Origin: Ramlibacter pallidus
Lineage (GTDB): Bacteria; Pseudomonadota; Gammaproteobacteria; Burkholderiales; Burkholderiaceae_C
Reading direction: 5' to 3'
Assembly: GCF_015070875.1 (NCBI RefSeq)
Contig: NZ_JADDIV010000004.1
Location: 186,001-250,000 of the forward strand
Length of the DNA stretch: 64,000 nucleotides
Part shown: one piece after another, positions 21,608 to 30,888 of the stretch
Numbering within the stretch: position 1 is the stretch's first letter
How the letters are laid out: every line of letters begins with the position of its first letter
The notes under the pieces: generated by a model
The model's database searches: none
What the model was told of the DNA's origin: nothing
What the model saw: the letters and a program-made list of their open reading frames with translations, nothing else
Position numbers and translations under genes: made by a program

Positions 21608-23293
21608 ATGCAAGACGCACCCCTTTCCCACGCCGCCGCCGCGCGCCATGTCCTCGGAGCGCTGCGGAGCGCGTTCGACGTTGCCACGGTCGCGTTGGCC
21701 GGACGCTGCAGCGGCCCGGGCGGCCGCCTTTCCGGCGAGCGGCTGGACGCGCACCAGGTCGCTTCGTTCGAGCTGGCCTGGGCCGGCGCGGAGCTGCTCG
21801 CCGCCGAGACCGGCCTGGCGCTGCTGCACGAGGAGTCCAGCGGGCTGGACGTCCGCCTGGCCCTCCTGTTCGCCAGCGACGCCGCCGCTGCCGTGCTCGC
21901 GCGGCTCGACGCGATCTTCCTGGACCTCGGCCTCGAACTTGCGCCTTTGCGGGCCGTGCGGGACGATCCCCGCTGGGATGCGTTGCGCCTGGCGGCGAGC
22001 GGCGCCGAAGCATTGGCCGCCACGGGGCGCGCTGTCGCTGCGGCCGACGGCGAGGTCGGCAGCTATCCGCTCGATGAAGCGCACGCGATGGCGCAGGACA
22101 GCTTCCGCCGCTTCTCCACGGAGGTGGTGGCGCCGCAGGCCGAGGCGATCCATCGCGGCAACCTGACCATCCCGGAGCAATTGCTGCAGCCGCTGCGCGA
22201 GATGGGCGTGTTCGGCCTGTCGGTGCCGGGGCGCTTCGGCGGCAGCGCCCCCGACGACGGGGAGGATTCGCTGCTGATGGTGCTGGTGACCGAGGCCCTG
22301 TCGGAGGGCTCGCTGGCCGCCGCCGGCAGCCTGATCACGCGGCCGGAGATCCTGGCGCGTGCCCTGATGACCGGCGGCACGCCGGAACAGCAGGCCCGCT
22401 GGCTGCCGGGCCTGGCCCGGGGCGAGCCGCTGTGCGCGATCGCGATCACCGAGCCGGACCACGGTTCGGACGTCGCCGGCCTCACGCTGCGCGGCACCCG
22501 GGTGCCGGGCGGCTGGCGGCTGCGCGGTGCCAAGACCTGGTGCACCTTCGCCGGCAAGGCGGGCGTCCTGATGGTGGTGGCGCGCACCGACCCGGACCGC
22601 TCGCTGGGCCACAAGGGCCTGAGCCTGCTGCTGGTGGAGAAGCCGTCCTTCGACGGCCACGACTTCGTCTTCCGGCAGGAGACCGGCGGCACGCTCAGCG
22701 GCCGCGCCATTCCCACCATCGGCTACCGCGGCATGCATTCCTTCGACCTGTCGTTCGAGGACTTCTTCGTGCCCGACGCCAACGTGGTCGGCGGCGGGGC
22801 GGGCCTCGGCCAGGGCTTCTATTTCACGATGGCGGGCATGGTGGGCGGCCGCATGCAGACGGCGGCGCGCGCCTGCGGTGTCATGCGCGCGGCGCTCAAG
22901 GCGGCCATCCGGTACGGCGAGGACCGCAAGGTGTTCGGGCAGGCGCTGGTCGAGTACCCGCTGACCCTGGCCAAGCTGGCGCGCATGGGCGCGCGACTCG
23001 CGGCCTGCCGCCAGCTGGCCTGCGAAGTCGCGCGCCGCGTCGACCGGGGCGACGGCCGCATGGAAGCGAGCCTGGTCAAGCTGCTGGCCTGCCGTTCCGC
23101 CGAAACGGTCACGCGCGAGGCGCTGCAGCTGCATGGCGGCATGGGCTATGCCGAGGAGACGGCGGTCAGCCGCTACTTCGTCGATGCGCGCGTGCTGTCG
23201 ATCTTCGAAGGCGCCGAGGAGACGCTGGCGCTCAAGGTGGTGGCGCGCAGCCTGATGGAACGCGCGCTCGGCCTCGCGCCGGCGGCCGCATGA
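21608..23293 (+). CDS. mcd: Acyl-CoA dehydrogenase, methylsuccinyl-CoA dehydrogenase-like
   Basis: 561 residues, about 170 longer than ordinary acyl-CoA dehydrogenases. The extra N-terminal domain with GRLSGERLDAHQVASFELAW resembles that of (2S)-methylsuccinyl-CoA dehydrogenase (Mcd). The FAD/acyl-CoA core follows: ITEPDHGSDVAGL, GAKTWCTFAGKAGVLMVVARTD, GYRGMHSFDLSFEDFFVP, RKVFGQALVEYPLTLAKLA, LQLHGGMGYAEE and ILSIFEGAEE. Mcd oxidises methylsuccinyl-CoA to mesaconyl-C1-CoA. Substrate is inferred from architecture and from the coupled mct-like gene, which uses that product. No ccr or ecm gene is in the window. Confidence 0.8.
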   Translation: MQDAPLSHAAAARHVLGALRSAFDVATVALAGRCSGPGGRLSGERLDAHQVASFELAWAGAELLAAETGLALLHEESSGLDVRLALLFASDAAAAVLARLDAIFLDLGLELAPLRAVRDDPRWDALRLAASGAEALAATGRAVAAADGEVGSYPLDEAHAMAQDSFRRFSTEVVAPQAEAIHRGNLTIPEQLLQPLREMGVFGLSVPGRFGGSAPDDGEDSLLMVLVTEALSEGSLAAAGSLITRPEILARALMTGGTPEQQARWLPGLARGEPLCAIAITEPDHGSDVAGLTLRGTRVPGGWRLRGAKTWCTFAGKAGVLMVVARTDPDRSLGHKGLSLLLVEKPSFDGHDFVFRQETGGTLSGRAIPTIGYRGMHSFDLSFEDFFVPDANVVGGGAGLGQGFYFTMAGMVGGRMQTAARACGVMRAALKAAIRYGEDRKVFGQALVEYPLTLAKLARMGARLAACRQLACEVARRVDRGDGRMEASLVKLLACRSAETVTREALQLHGGMGYAEETAVSRYFVDARVLSIFEGAEETLALKVVARSLMERALGLAPAAA

Positions 23294-24513
23294 CGCCGCC
23301 CGGCATCCTCTCGGGCATGCGGGTGGTCGAGGCCGCGGCCTTCGTCGCCGCGCCCCTGGGCGGCATGACGCTGGCGCAGATGGGCGCCGACGTGATCCGC
23401 ATCGACCCGCTCGCGGGCGGGCTGGACCACCACCGTTGGCCGGTGACGGAAGAGGGCACCAGCCTGTTCTGGTGCGGCCTCAACAAGTCCAAGCGCTCGG
23501 TGGCGCTGGACCTCCAGTCGCCGCAAGGCCGCGAGATCGCGATGGCGCTGGCCTGCGCGCCCGGGGAGAACGCCGGCCTGTTCCTCACCAACTTCCCGCC
23601 GCGTGGCTGGCTGGACCCGGACAAGCTGCGCGCGCGGCGACCCGACCTGATCCAGCTGACGCTTCAGGGCGACCGCCACGGCGGCTCCGCGGTCGACTAC
23701 ACCGTGAACGCGCGCCTGGGCGTGCCGTACTTCACCGGCGAGCCGGGGATCGAAGGCGCGGTCAACCACGTCCTGCCGGCGTGGGACCTCGTCACGGGGC
23801 AGATGGTCGCGGTCGGACTGCTGGCCGCGGAGCGCCACCGTCGGCTGACCGGCGAGGGCCAGCACGTGAAGCTCGCGTTGCAGGACGTGGGCCTGGCCGT
23901 GATGAACCACCTGGGCTTCCTGGAGGAAGCGCGCCGGGGACGGCCGCGCGAGCGCCACGGCAACGAGCTGTTCGGCGCCTTCGGCCGAGACTTCACGACC
24001 GCCGACGGCGAGCGCGTGATGGTGGTGGGGCTGACCGCCAAGATGTGGCGCACGCTCTGCGAGGCGCTCGGCATCCAGGCGCAGGTCGATGCCCTCGGCG
24101 CCGAACTGGGGCTGGACCTCGGGCAGGAAGGCCACCGCTTCCGCGCCCGCCGCGAACTGGCGGCACTGGTGGCGCCACGTATCGCCGGGCGCACGCTGGC
24201 CGACCTGGCGGCGACGTTCGATCGCCTGGGCGTCTGCTGGGGCCGCTACCAGGACGTCGCGCAGCTGGTGCGCGACGACCCCGAATGCTCGCCCGCCAAC
24301 CCGATGTTCTCCACCATCGAGCAGGCGGGTGTCGGGCCGATGCTGGCGGCGGGCCTTCCGCTGGACTTCTCGGCGCGCGCTCGCCTGCCGGCGGCACCGG
24401 CACCGCGGCTGGGGCAGCACACCGAGGAGGTGCTGCACGAGCTGCTGGGCATCGACGCCGCGGCTTTCGGCAGGCTGCACGACCAGGGCGTGGTCGCCCA
24501 GCGCGGCGGGTGA
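23290..24513 (+). CDS. mct: Family III CoA-transferase, 2-methylfumaryl-CoA isomerase-like
   Basis: 407 residues. Start VVEAAAFVAAPLGGMTLAQMGADVIRIDPLAGGLDHHRWPV and NKSKRSVALDL are CaiB/BaiF family; NHVLPAWDLVTGQMVAVGLLAAERHRRLTGEGQ contains the presumed catalytic Asp. The closest type I recall is mesaconyl-CoA C1-C4 transferase (Mct) of the 3-hydroxypropionate bi-cycle, including the segments ITNFPxRGWL and YGAFGRDFxTxDG. Would move CoA from C1 to C4 of mesaconate. ATG overlaps the mcd-like stop (ATGA), so both are made together. Confidence 0.78.
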   Translation: MTPPGILSGMRVVEAAAFVAAPLGGMTLAQMGADVIRIDPLAGGLDHHRWPVTEEGTSLFWCGLNKSKRSVALDLQSPQGREIAMALACAPGENAGLFLTNFPPRGWLDPDKLRARRPDLIQLTLQGDRHGGSAVDYTVNARLGVPYFTGEPGIEGAVNHVLPAWDLVTGQMVAVGLLAAERHRRLTGEGQHVKLALQDVGLAVMNHLGFLEEARRGRPRERHGNELFGAFGRDFTTADGERVMVVGLTAKMWRTLCEALGIQAQVDALGAELGLDLGQEGHRFRARRELAALVAPRIAGRTLADLAATFDRLGVCWGRYQDVAQLVRDDPECSPANPMFSTIEQAGVGPMLAAGLPLDFSARARLPAAPAPRLGQHTEEVLHELLGIDAAAFGRLHDQGVVAQRGG

Positions 24514-24526
24514 CGTCGGGCGCTGC

Positions 24527-24967
24527 CTAAGCGGCCACCGTTCCCAGCAGCTCCGCCTTGCGGGCCTGCAACTGGTCCGCCAGGCCCATCAGGTCGAGGT
24601 TTTTCGTCGCGCGCGCTTTCGGGAACATCTTCTCGCGCTCGTCGTTCACGTGGTGCAGGATGGCGTCCTCCAGCTCCAGCATCAGCCGCGCGTCCTGCCG
24701 GTCGCCTTCGATCTTCGCGAGCAGTTCGCGCGCCTCCGCGTGCTCCTTGTTCGCGTCCTGGAGCAACTCCTGGTCGCCGGTGGCGCGCTGGAACGCGGGG
24801 TAGAAGATCTCTTCCTCGATCTGCATGTGCACGAGGAGCGCCTGGCGGATTTCCGAGGCGATCACCTGTCGGCGGCGCGCGTCGTGTGCCGCCTTGTACT
24901 GCTCGAACATCGCGATCGCTTCGTTGTGCTCGTCGTCGAGCAGGGTGCATGCGTCCTGTTGGGCCAT
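24527..24967 (-). CDS. Hemerythrin HHE-domain protein (146 aa)
   Basis: A four-helix HHE domain with di-iron-type ligands: LLDDEHNEAI, LLVHMQIEEEIFYPAF, NKEHAEARELL and ILHHVNDEREKMFP. Probably an O2- or NO-responsive or iron-storing cytoplasmic protein. AAGGAG ribosome binding site before ATG. A paralogue lies at 29478-29951. Confidence 0.88.
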   Translation of the reverse strand: MAQQDACTLLDDEHNEAIAMFEQYKAAHDARRRQVIASEIRQALLVHMQIEEEIFYPAFQRATGDQELLQDANKEHAEARELLAKIEGDRQDARLMLELEDAILHHVNDEREKMFPKARATKNLDLMGLADQLQARKAELLGTVAA

Positions 24968-25095
24968 TCGAAACTCCTTGGGTCTTCCCGCCAAGGTAGC
25001 GTGCGTCGTCGCGGCGCCCATCCGCCCGTGGCGGCGATCCATGTAGTTGCGTGCCTACGGCCGGCCGCGGGAATGGCTCGGCTAGCATGGCGGTC

Positions 25096-25866
25096 ATGCA
25101 CATCGCTTACGCCAGCGTCGAAGAAGCGATCACCGCACCCGGCCTGCGGATGGTCGTGGTGGGCGGCATCCCCAGCCCCTGGTCCGAGGCCGCCAAGGGC
25201 ATCTTCCGCGTCAAGGGGATCCCTTGGACCGCCGTGCGCCTGGCCTACGACAGCAAGCCGCTGAAGGAATGGGCGGGCCAGCGCAATGCACCGGTTGCGG
25301 TGTACGGCGACGAGCCACCGCGCTCGGGATGGGCCGAGATCCTGCTGCTGGCCGAACGCATTGCGCCGGCGCCGCCGCTGCTTCCCGCCGACCCGGCCGA
25401 CCGCGCGCTCGCCTTCGGCCTGGCGCACGAACTGGTCGGGGAGCAGGGGCTCGCCTGGTCACGCCGGCTGCAACTGGTGCACGCCGGGCTGCAGGGCGCA
25501 GGCGGGTTCCAGCCGGACGTCGCCGCGTACATCGGCCGCAAGTACGGCTACAGCCCGCAAGCCGGGGCACAGGCGGCGCAGCGCGTCGCGGGGCTGCTGG
25601 CGATGTTCGCCGCCCGCCTGAAGGCGCAACGGGCGGCCGGCAGCGACTACTTCCTGGGGGCGGCGCTCACGGCGGTGGACATCTACGCCGCGGCGGTGCT
25701 CGCGATGCTGCGGCCCTTGCCGCACGAGGTGTGCGCGATGGACGCCGGCGCCCGCGCCGCGTTCTCGTTCCGCGAGCCGGCGACGGATGCCGCGCTGGAC
25801 GACGTGCTGCTGGAGCACCGCGACAGGATGTACGAGCGCCACCTGGCCTTGCCGCTGTCGCTCTGA
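25096..25866 (+). CDS. Glutathione S-transferase-like protein (256 aa)
   Basis: N-terminal thioredoxin-like half (MVVVGGIPSPWSEAAKGIFRVKGIPWTAVRLA...NAPVAVYGDEPPRSGWAEILLLAER) and an all-helical C-terminal half (GSDYFLGAALTAVDIYAAAVLAML). The SPWS stretch stands where the catalytic Ser/Cys lies. Start MHIAYASVEE was chosen over GTG-type upstream codons because the fold begins there. Substrate unknown. Confidence 0.82.
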   Translation: MHIAYASVEEAITAPGLRMVVVGGIPSPWSEAAKGIFRVKGIPWTAVRLAYDSKPLKEWAGQRNAPVAVYGDEPPRSGWAEILLLAERIAPAPPLLPADPADRALAFGLAHELVGEQGLAWSRRLQLVHAGLQGAGGFQPDVAAYIGRKYGYSPQAGAQAAQRVAGLLAMFAARLKAQRAAGSDYFLGAALTAVDIYAAAVLAMLRPLPHEVCAMDAGARAAFSFREPATDAALDDVLLEHRDRMYERHLALPLSL

Positions 25867-25876
25867 GCGCCGCGCG

Positions 25877-26926
25877 TCACAAGCGCAGCCGTCCGGCATA
25901 GCCGGTCATCTCGAGGTAGCCACGCCCCACCGGCCGCCCCTGGCTGTCGACGAGGTCGGACAGGCCCTCCCAGTAGATCGCACCGGTCGACGCGCGGCTG
26001 TCCAGCTCCTGGTTGGGAAGCAGCGCGCGCACTTCGTAGATGCCCGCCGACGTGCGGACCGTCCACTCCACCGGATAGCTCGCGTTCGACGCCGGGCTGG
26101 TCCAACGCTTGCCCGGGATGAACTCGGTCTCGCCGCGGCCGGCGACCGACACGGCACCCGCGGGCCCGCGGATGGACCCGCCGTCCCACAGCGTGCCGCC
26201 GTCCTTGCGGCGCAGGCGGAAGGCGGTGAGGGCGCTGCCGTCGTGCAGGTTCATGCCGATCCAGTCCCAGCCCACCGCGTCCGGATGCATCAGCGCTTCG
26301 CTCCACTCGTGGTCCATCCAGGCCTTGCCGGTCACCTGGAACGTGCGTCCTTGCAGCGACAGCTTGCCGGTCACGGCAAGTTGCGGCTCGCTGTAGTAGT
26401 AGCTGGCCTGCGACGGGTCCGGTCCCTTGCGCGAAAGCCCCTGCCGGCCCTGCAGCAGCACGGGTTGCGTGGCGGTGCAGCGCACGTCGAGGGCGAAGCC
26501 CTGCGCCGCCAGCACCGCATGCCAGGCATTGCCTTCGCGCGCCAGCGACCAGTCGCGCAGGCGCAGCTTCGCCTCGCCCTCGGCGGCTTCGGCGATGCCG
26601 AAGCCCTGGCGTGCGATCCGCTGGTCGTGCCACAGCTTGCCGCCCTGGACGTCGGTGACGGCCGCGTGCGCGAACACCAGCTGCTTCGCGGCGAAGCGCG
26701 ACTGCAGCTGCTGCGCCGCATCCACCCGCGAGCGGAAGAAGGTGACCTGGAAGCCGAAGATGCGGTCGCCGTCCTGCGCATGGCCGGTGATGTACCACCA
26801 CTCGGTGCGTAGGTCGGGGTGCGCGCCATGGTCGGCCGGGAAGGCCAGGCGGCGCGGCGGCAGGCCGAGCGCCGGGCGGGCGAAGGCGAGCGCCGGCAGC
26901 GCGGCGAGCAAGGGTCGGCGGCGCAT
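25877..26926 (-). CDS. Secreted lipocalin-like/AttH (CrtC-fold) protein
   Basis: 349 residues with a signal peptide (MRRRPLLAALPALAFARPALG). The body has HPDLRTEWWYITGHAQDGDRIFGFQVTFFRSR, a conserved opening of the AttH/carotenoid 1,2-hydratase fold, plus WMDHEWSEALMHPDAVGWDWIGMNLHDGSALTAFRLR near the middle. These proteins usually sit beside a LolD-like ATPase and an FtsX-like permease, as here. Start is coupled to the permease stop (TGATG). Role probably in envelope lipid export or modification. Confidence 0.87.
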   Translation of the reverse strand: MRRRPLLAALPALAFARPALGLPPRRLAFPADHGAHPDLRTEWWYITGHAQDGDRIFGFQVTFFRSRVDAAQQLQSRFAAKQLVFAHAAVTDVQGGKLWHDQRIARQGFGIAEAAEGEAKLRLRDWSLAREGNAWHAVLAAQGFALDVRCTATQPVLLQGRQGLSRKGPDPSQASYYYSEPQLAVTGKLSLQGRTFQVTGKAWMDHEWSEALMHPDAVGWDWIGMNLHDGSALTAFRLRRKDGGTLWDGGSIRGPAGAVSVAGRGETEFIPGKRWTSPASNASYPVEWTVRTSAGIYEVRALLPNQELDSRASTGAIYWEGLSDLVDSQGRPVGRGYLEMTGYAGRLRL

Positions 26927-29442
26927 CACCAGTCCTCCTTGACGGCCAGGATGGCGTCGCGGCCGGCCGCGGCGCGGCCCGCCAGCCAGGCGGTCACGGT
27001 GCCGGCCACGACGACGGCGGCGCACAGCGCGAGCAGCCGTGCCCAGGGCAGCAGCAGGTCCATCGTCCAGTGGAAGCTTTGCGGGTTGACCACGTGCACC
27101 AGCACGACGGCGACGGCGATGCCCAGGCCGAGGCCGGCCAGCGCGCCGATCAGCGTCCAGGCGGCGCCTTCGCCGGCGACCACCGCGAGGATCTGCCGTC
27201 GCGTGAGCCCGAGGTGGGCGAGCAGGCCGAACTCCTTGCGCCGCGCCAGCACCTGCGCGCTGAAGCTGGCCGCCACGCCGAAGAGGCCGATGGCGATGGC
27301 CACGGCCTGCAGCCAGTAGGTGACCGCGAAGCTGCGGTCGAAGATGCGCAGGGAGATGCTGCGCACCTCCGCGGCTGAGGCCAGCTCCACCAGGTCGGGG
27401 TTGCCGGCCTCGCGCGCCACCAGCGCACGCGCCTGGCGCTGCACGTCGTCGGCCGAAGCGCCTTCGGCCAGCCACAGCTGCACGTCGTTGATGCGCGTGT
27501 CGCCGGTAAGCCGCAGGTAGTCGGCCTGGTCGATCACGATGGCGCCGGTCTGCCGCACGTAGTCGCGCCAGACGCCCGCCACCACGAAGGGGCCGCCGCC
27601 CATTGCCGGCGCCAGCTGGGGCAGGGCTTCGCCGCGGCGGGCGCCGTAGAGGTCGACCATCGCCTCGCTCACGTAGACCGGCACGGCGTCGTTCGGCACG
27701 CTGGCGGTCTCGCCCACCAGCGGCAGCGCGCGGTGGGCGGCGCCGATCGGGCGCGCGAGCAGCGTCACGGGCGGACGTTCCGGGTCCAGCAGCAGGTTGC
27801 GCACGCGCTGCGTGGCCACGCGCTCCACGCCCGGCAGGTCGGCCAGCGCCTGCACCAGCGGCGGCGTCAGGTAGGCCGTGTCGCCGCTGGCCGTGCTGCT
27901 GCTCGTGCGCACGTACAGGTCGGCGGGCAGCAGCACGTCGAGCCAGTCCGCCACCGACTGGCGGAAGCTCGCCACCATGACGGTCAGCGCGACGGCGAGG
28001 CTGAGGGCGGCGACCACGCCGCTGACCGCGACCGCCGCGCTTTCGCGCACCCGGCGCGCGCGTTCGACCGCGAGCATGGGCAGCAGCCGCTGCGCGACCC
28101 GCGGCGCGATGCGGTCGTAGAGGGCGCCCACCAGCCCGGGCAGGACCGCGATGCCGCCCACCAGCAGCAATCCCACGGAGAGGTAGGCGGCGAGCGGGAT
28201 GCCGGCCACCGGCGGCAGCAGCGCCAGGCCGCCGGCGCCCGCCAGCGCCAGCCAGCCGAGACCGTGGCGGCGTCCGCGGGGCAGGGCGGTGCCCAGCCCC
28301 TTGAGCGTCTGCGCCAGCGGCAGGCGCGCCGCGCTGCGCGCCGGCAACCAGCCGCCGACGACCGCGGCCAGCACGCCCAGGCAGCCGTAGGCGATCGCGG
28401 CCGGCGTGCTCCATTGCAGCTGCGGCTGCACGCCGGGGAAGTAGCCGCCACCGAGGTCGCCGCCCAGCAGCGACAGCGCCGCGGCGGCCAGCGCGGCGCC
28501 GAGGGCGACGCCGGCGATGCTGCCCAGCGTGCCGAGCAGCGCCGACTCGGCGAGCACCAGCCGCAGCCGTTGGCGGGCGGTCAGGCCCAGCACGCCGAGC
28601 AGCGCCAGCTGCTGCGCGCGGCGCGCGACGCTGAGGGCCAGCACCGAGAACACGAGGAAGGCACCGGTGAAGAGCGCGACCAGCGCCAGCACCGTGAGGT
28701 TGACGCGGTACGCGCGCGACAGCTGGCTCACGCGCTGGCCGGCGTCACCAGGATCGGCGGCCTGCACACCGGCCGGCAGCTGCAGCGACCGCAACCATGC
28801 GGCTTGCACCACGCCGGGCCGCAGGCGCAGGTCGATGCGCGTCAGCTGGCCGCTGCGGCCGAACAGGTCCTGCGCCGCGGCGATGTCCATCAGCAGCAGC
28901 GGCCCGCCACCGGCGTTGGTGGTGCCCGCCACCTTCACCTCGCGCAGCGCCAGGCCCGCCTGCACGCGCAGTGCCGCGTTGCCGAAGAGGCGCTGGGCCG
29001 CAGGGTTCAGGAAGACGGTGTCGGCGGCCAGGATCGCGAGCCGGTCCGCGCCGTCGCGCGGCATGGCCACCAGCGTGGGTGCGATCTGCGCCACCACCAG
29101 CGCATCGACCCCCAGCACGCGCACGGTGCTGCGCCGTCCATCCGGGGTGAGGGCGAGGGTCTGGAGTTCGAGGACGGGGCTGGCGACCGCCACGGCCGGA
29201 TCGGCGGCGACACGCGCATAGAGCGCCTCGTCCATCGCACCTTGCATCGCGCGCAGTTCGAGATCGGGCTGGCCGCCGGCGGAGCGCGCGGCGCTGGAGA
29301 ACTCGTCCAGCGCCGATGCGTTGATCAGGTGGACGGAGAAGGCGAGGGCCACGCCCAGCATGACGGCCACCACGGCGGCCGCGCTGCGCCACGCGTGGTG
29401 CCGGACTTCCTGCCAGGAATAGGTCGCAAGCAGCGCGAGCAT
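26926..29442 (-). CDS. FtsX-like ABC transporter permease (838 aa)
   Basis: Two FtsX-type modules, each with one helix, a large periplasmic domain and three more helices: first helix at about 19-42 and cluster 248-345, further helices about 365-430 and 470-505, last cluster 735-830. C-terminal RRKEFGLLAHLGLTRRQILAVVAGEGAAWTLIGALAG is typical of MacB/LolE-class permeases. Likely partner ATPase is encoded at 31463-32104, unusually detached. Probably extracts or exports a lipid or lipoprotein. Confidence 0.9.
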   Translation of the reverse strand: MLALLATYSWQEVRHHAWRSAAAVVAVMLGVALAFSVHLINASALDEFSSAARSAGGQPDLELRAMQGAMDEALYARVAADPAVAVASPVLELQTLALTPDGRRSTVRVLGVDALVVAQIAPTLVAMPRDGADRLAILAADTVFLNPAAQRLFGNAALRVQAGLALREVKVAGTTNAGGGPLLLMDIAAAQDLFGRSGQLTRIDLRLRPGVVQAAWLRSLQLPAGVQAADPGDAGQRVSQLSRAYRVNLTVLALVALFTGAFLVFSVLALSVARRAQQLALLGVLGLTARQRLRLVLAESALLGTLGSIAGVALGAALAAAALSLLGGDLGGGYFPGVQPQLQWSTPAAIAYGCLGVLAAVVGGWLPARSAARLPLAQTLKGLGTALPRGRRHGLGWLALAGAGGLALLPPVAGIPLAAYLSVGLLLVGGIAVLPGLVGALYDRIAPRVAQRLLPMLAVERARRVRESAAVAVSGVVAALSLAVALTVMVASFRQSVADWLDVLLPADLYVRTSSSTASGDTAYLTPPLVQALADLPGVERVATQRVRNLLLDPERPPVTLLARPIGAAHRALPLVGETASVPNDAVPVYVSEAMVDLYGARRGEALPQLAPAMGGGPFVVAGVWRDYVRQTGAIVIDQADYLRLTGDTRINDVQLWLAEGASADDVQRQARALVAREAGNPDLVELASAAEVRSISLRIFDRSFAVTYWLQAVAIAIGLFGVAASFSAQVLARRKEFGLLAHLGLTRRQILAVVAGEGAAWTLIGALAGLGLGIAVAVVLVHVVNPQSFHWTMDLLLPWARLLALCAAVVVAGTVTAWLAGRAAAGRDAILAVKEDW

Positions 29443-29477
29443 GCACCATTGTGCAGCGCCCGCGCGGGGAGCAGGCC

Positions 29478-29951
29478 TTAGGCCATCTCTCCCATCAGTT
29501 CTTCCTTGCGCGCCATCAGCTCGTCGCGCATGGACACGAGGTCCAGCTTGCGGGCCGCACGCGCCTTCGGGAAGATCTCGTTGCGCTCTTCCTTCACGTG
29601 GTGGTCGATGTACTCGCCCAGCACGGTGACCTTGGCGTCGAACATCTCGTCGGCTTCGGCCATGCCTTCGATCTGCGCGATCAGGTCCTTGGCGGACTGG
29701 TGCTCGACCTCGGCTTCGGCGATGAGGTCGGTGTCCTTCATGACGGCGCGCAGGGCCGGGTAGAAGATCTCTTCCTCGATCTGCGCGTGCACGGTGAGCT
29801 CGTGGCAGATCTGGCGGGCGAGGTCCATCTTCTTCTGCGCGACGGTGCGGCCGCGGGAGTTGGTCAGGTCCTCGTATTCCTTGAACATCTTCTTCACCGC
29901 GCGGTGGTCTGCATCGAGCAGGTCGCAGGCATCTTTCTCGCGTGTCGCCAT
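29478..29951 (-). CDS. Hemerythrin HHE-domain protein (157 aa)
   Basis: Ligand motifs DADHRAVKKMF, HELTVHAQIEEEIFYPAL, EVEHQSAKDLI and YIDHHVKEERNEIFPKAR are all present. About half identical by eye to the protein at 24527-24967, including the ending KLDL...L.ARK.EL. GGAGAACG ribosome binding site. Cytoplasmic di-iron protein; function unknown. Confidence 0.88.
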   Translation of the reverse strand: MATREKDACDLLDADHRAVKKMFKEYEDLTNSRGRTVAQKKMDLARQICHELTVHAQIEEEIFYPALRAVMKDTDLIAEAEVEHQSAKDLIAQIEGMAEADEMFDAKVTVLGEYIDHHVKEERNEIFPKARAARKLDLVSMRDELMARKEELMGEMA

Positions 29952-30185
29952 GGATCGTTCTCCTTGCTGGTTGGCCCTTGCTGGGTGTCCCGATGATGGT
30001 GAGCTTGCGTGTCCGGGTTTGTAGGAGAACGGCGGTAGCTGTGCCTGCGCGTTGCCGACGCGCGTGCGGGCTCGTACGCCGTCGCGAGGCGGAGAGTTCC
30101 GGCGCCCGCGCGGGCCGCCGCCTGACGGCTGAGCCGTCGGCCCGCCCCTAGCCTTCACGCTCACCAAGGCCAGAAAAGGAACAGC

Positions 30186-30443
30186 ATGTCGCAGGTGCCC
30201 AACCCGCATATCGAAGCCGCGAAGTCCAAGACCGACCAGGTGCAGCGAGACCTGGAAGTCGCCAGCGCCGAACTGGGCCTGACCCACGGCGCCCTCGACC
30301 GGCACCTGCCGCCGGAAGACCGCTGCGATGACGTCGCATGGGCGATCCGCCAGAACGCGGAACTCGAACGCAAGGTGCAGCAGGCGGCGGAGGAACTCGA
30401 GGAAGTCACGGAGCTGCTGGAGCAGGCCAAGGCCGCGCAGTGA
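30186..30443 (+). CDS. Coiled-coil hypothetical protein (85 aa)
   Basis: Ribosome binding site AAAGGAA precedes ATG. The C-terminal half (AELERKVQQAAEELEEVTELLEQAKAAQ) is a heptad-repeat coiled coil; the N-terminal half also looks helical. No family recognised. Confidence 0.7.
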   Translation: MSQVPNPHIEAAKSKTDQVQRDLEVASAELGLTHGALDRHLPPEDRCDDVAWAIRQNAELERKVQQAAEELEEVTELLEQAKAAQ

Positions 30444-30492
30444 CGGTCGGGCTGGAGACACACTAGAATCACATCGCATTCGAAGGACCCCC

Positions 30493-30888
30493 GTGACCAT
30501 CCGCGTATTCCTGGTCGAGGACATGAAGCCCGTCCACGCCATCGTGAGCGACCTGCTCGCGAGCGTCGGCGACTTCCGGCTGGTGAACGCCACCGCGACC
30601 GAGGCCGAGGCCAAGCTGTGGCTGTCGGAGAACCATGGGGAATGGGACCTGGCGATCGTCGACCTCGTGCTCGAACAGGGCACGGGCATGGCGGTGATCC
30701 CCAAGGCCCGCGAGTACGCGGATGCGCGCGGCAACGGCAACGTCGTCGTGTTCAGCGACTATGCGAGCGACGGCATCCACACCCATTGCCGCAAGCTCGG
30801 GGCCGACGCCGTCTTCCTGAAATCCCAGGTGAACGACCTCATGCAGTACTGCTCCCAGCTGGGCGGCCGCGCCGCCCTCCCGGCATGA
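30493..30888 (+). CDS. Single-domain response regulator (131 aa)
   Basis: GTG start. Receiver fold only: E9/D10 acidic pair, phospho-acceptor D57 (WDLAIVDLVLEQG), Ser/Thr near VVVFSDYAS and Lys in DAVFLKSQ. No output domain. Stop overlaps the ATG of the DsbG-like gene. Strongly similar to the protein at 33170-33556. Confidence 0.87.
   Translation: MTIRVFLVEDMKPVHAIVSDLLASVGDFRLVNATATEAEAKLWLSENHGEWDLAIVDLVLEQGTGMAVIPKAREYADARGNGNVVVFSDYASDGIHTHCRKLGADAVFLKSQVNDLMQYCSQLGGRAALPA

Noticed and set aside
21503..23134. In-frame N-terminal extension of the histidine kinase to a 1219-residue protein
   Set aside because: This part is antisense to the acyl-CoA dehydrogenase, rich in Arg/Ala/His without domains, and the PAS domain begins right at the chosen ATG.
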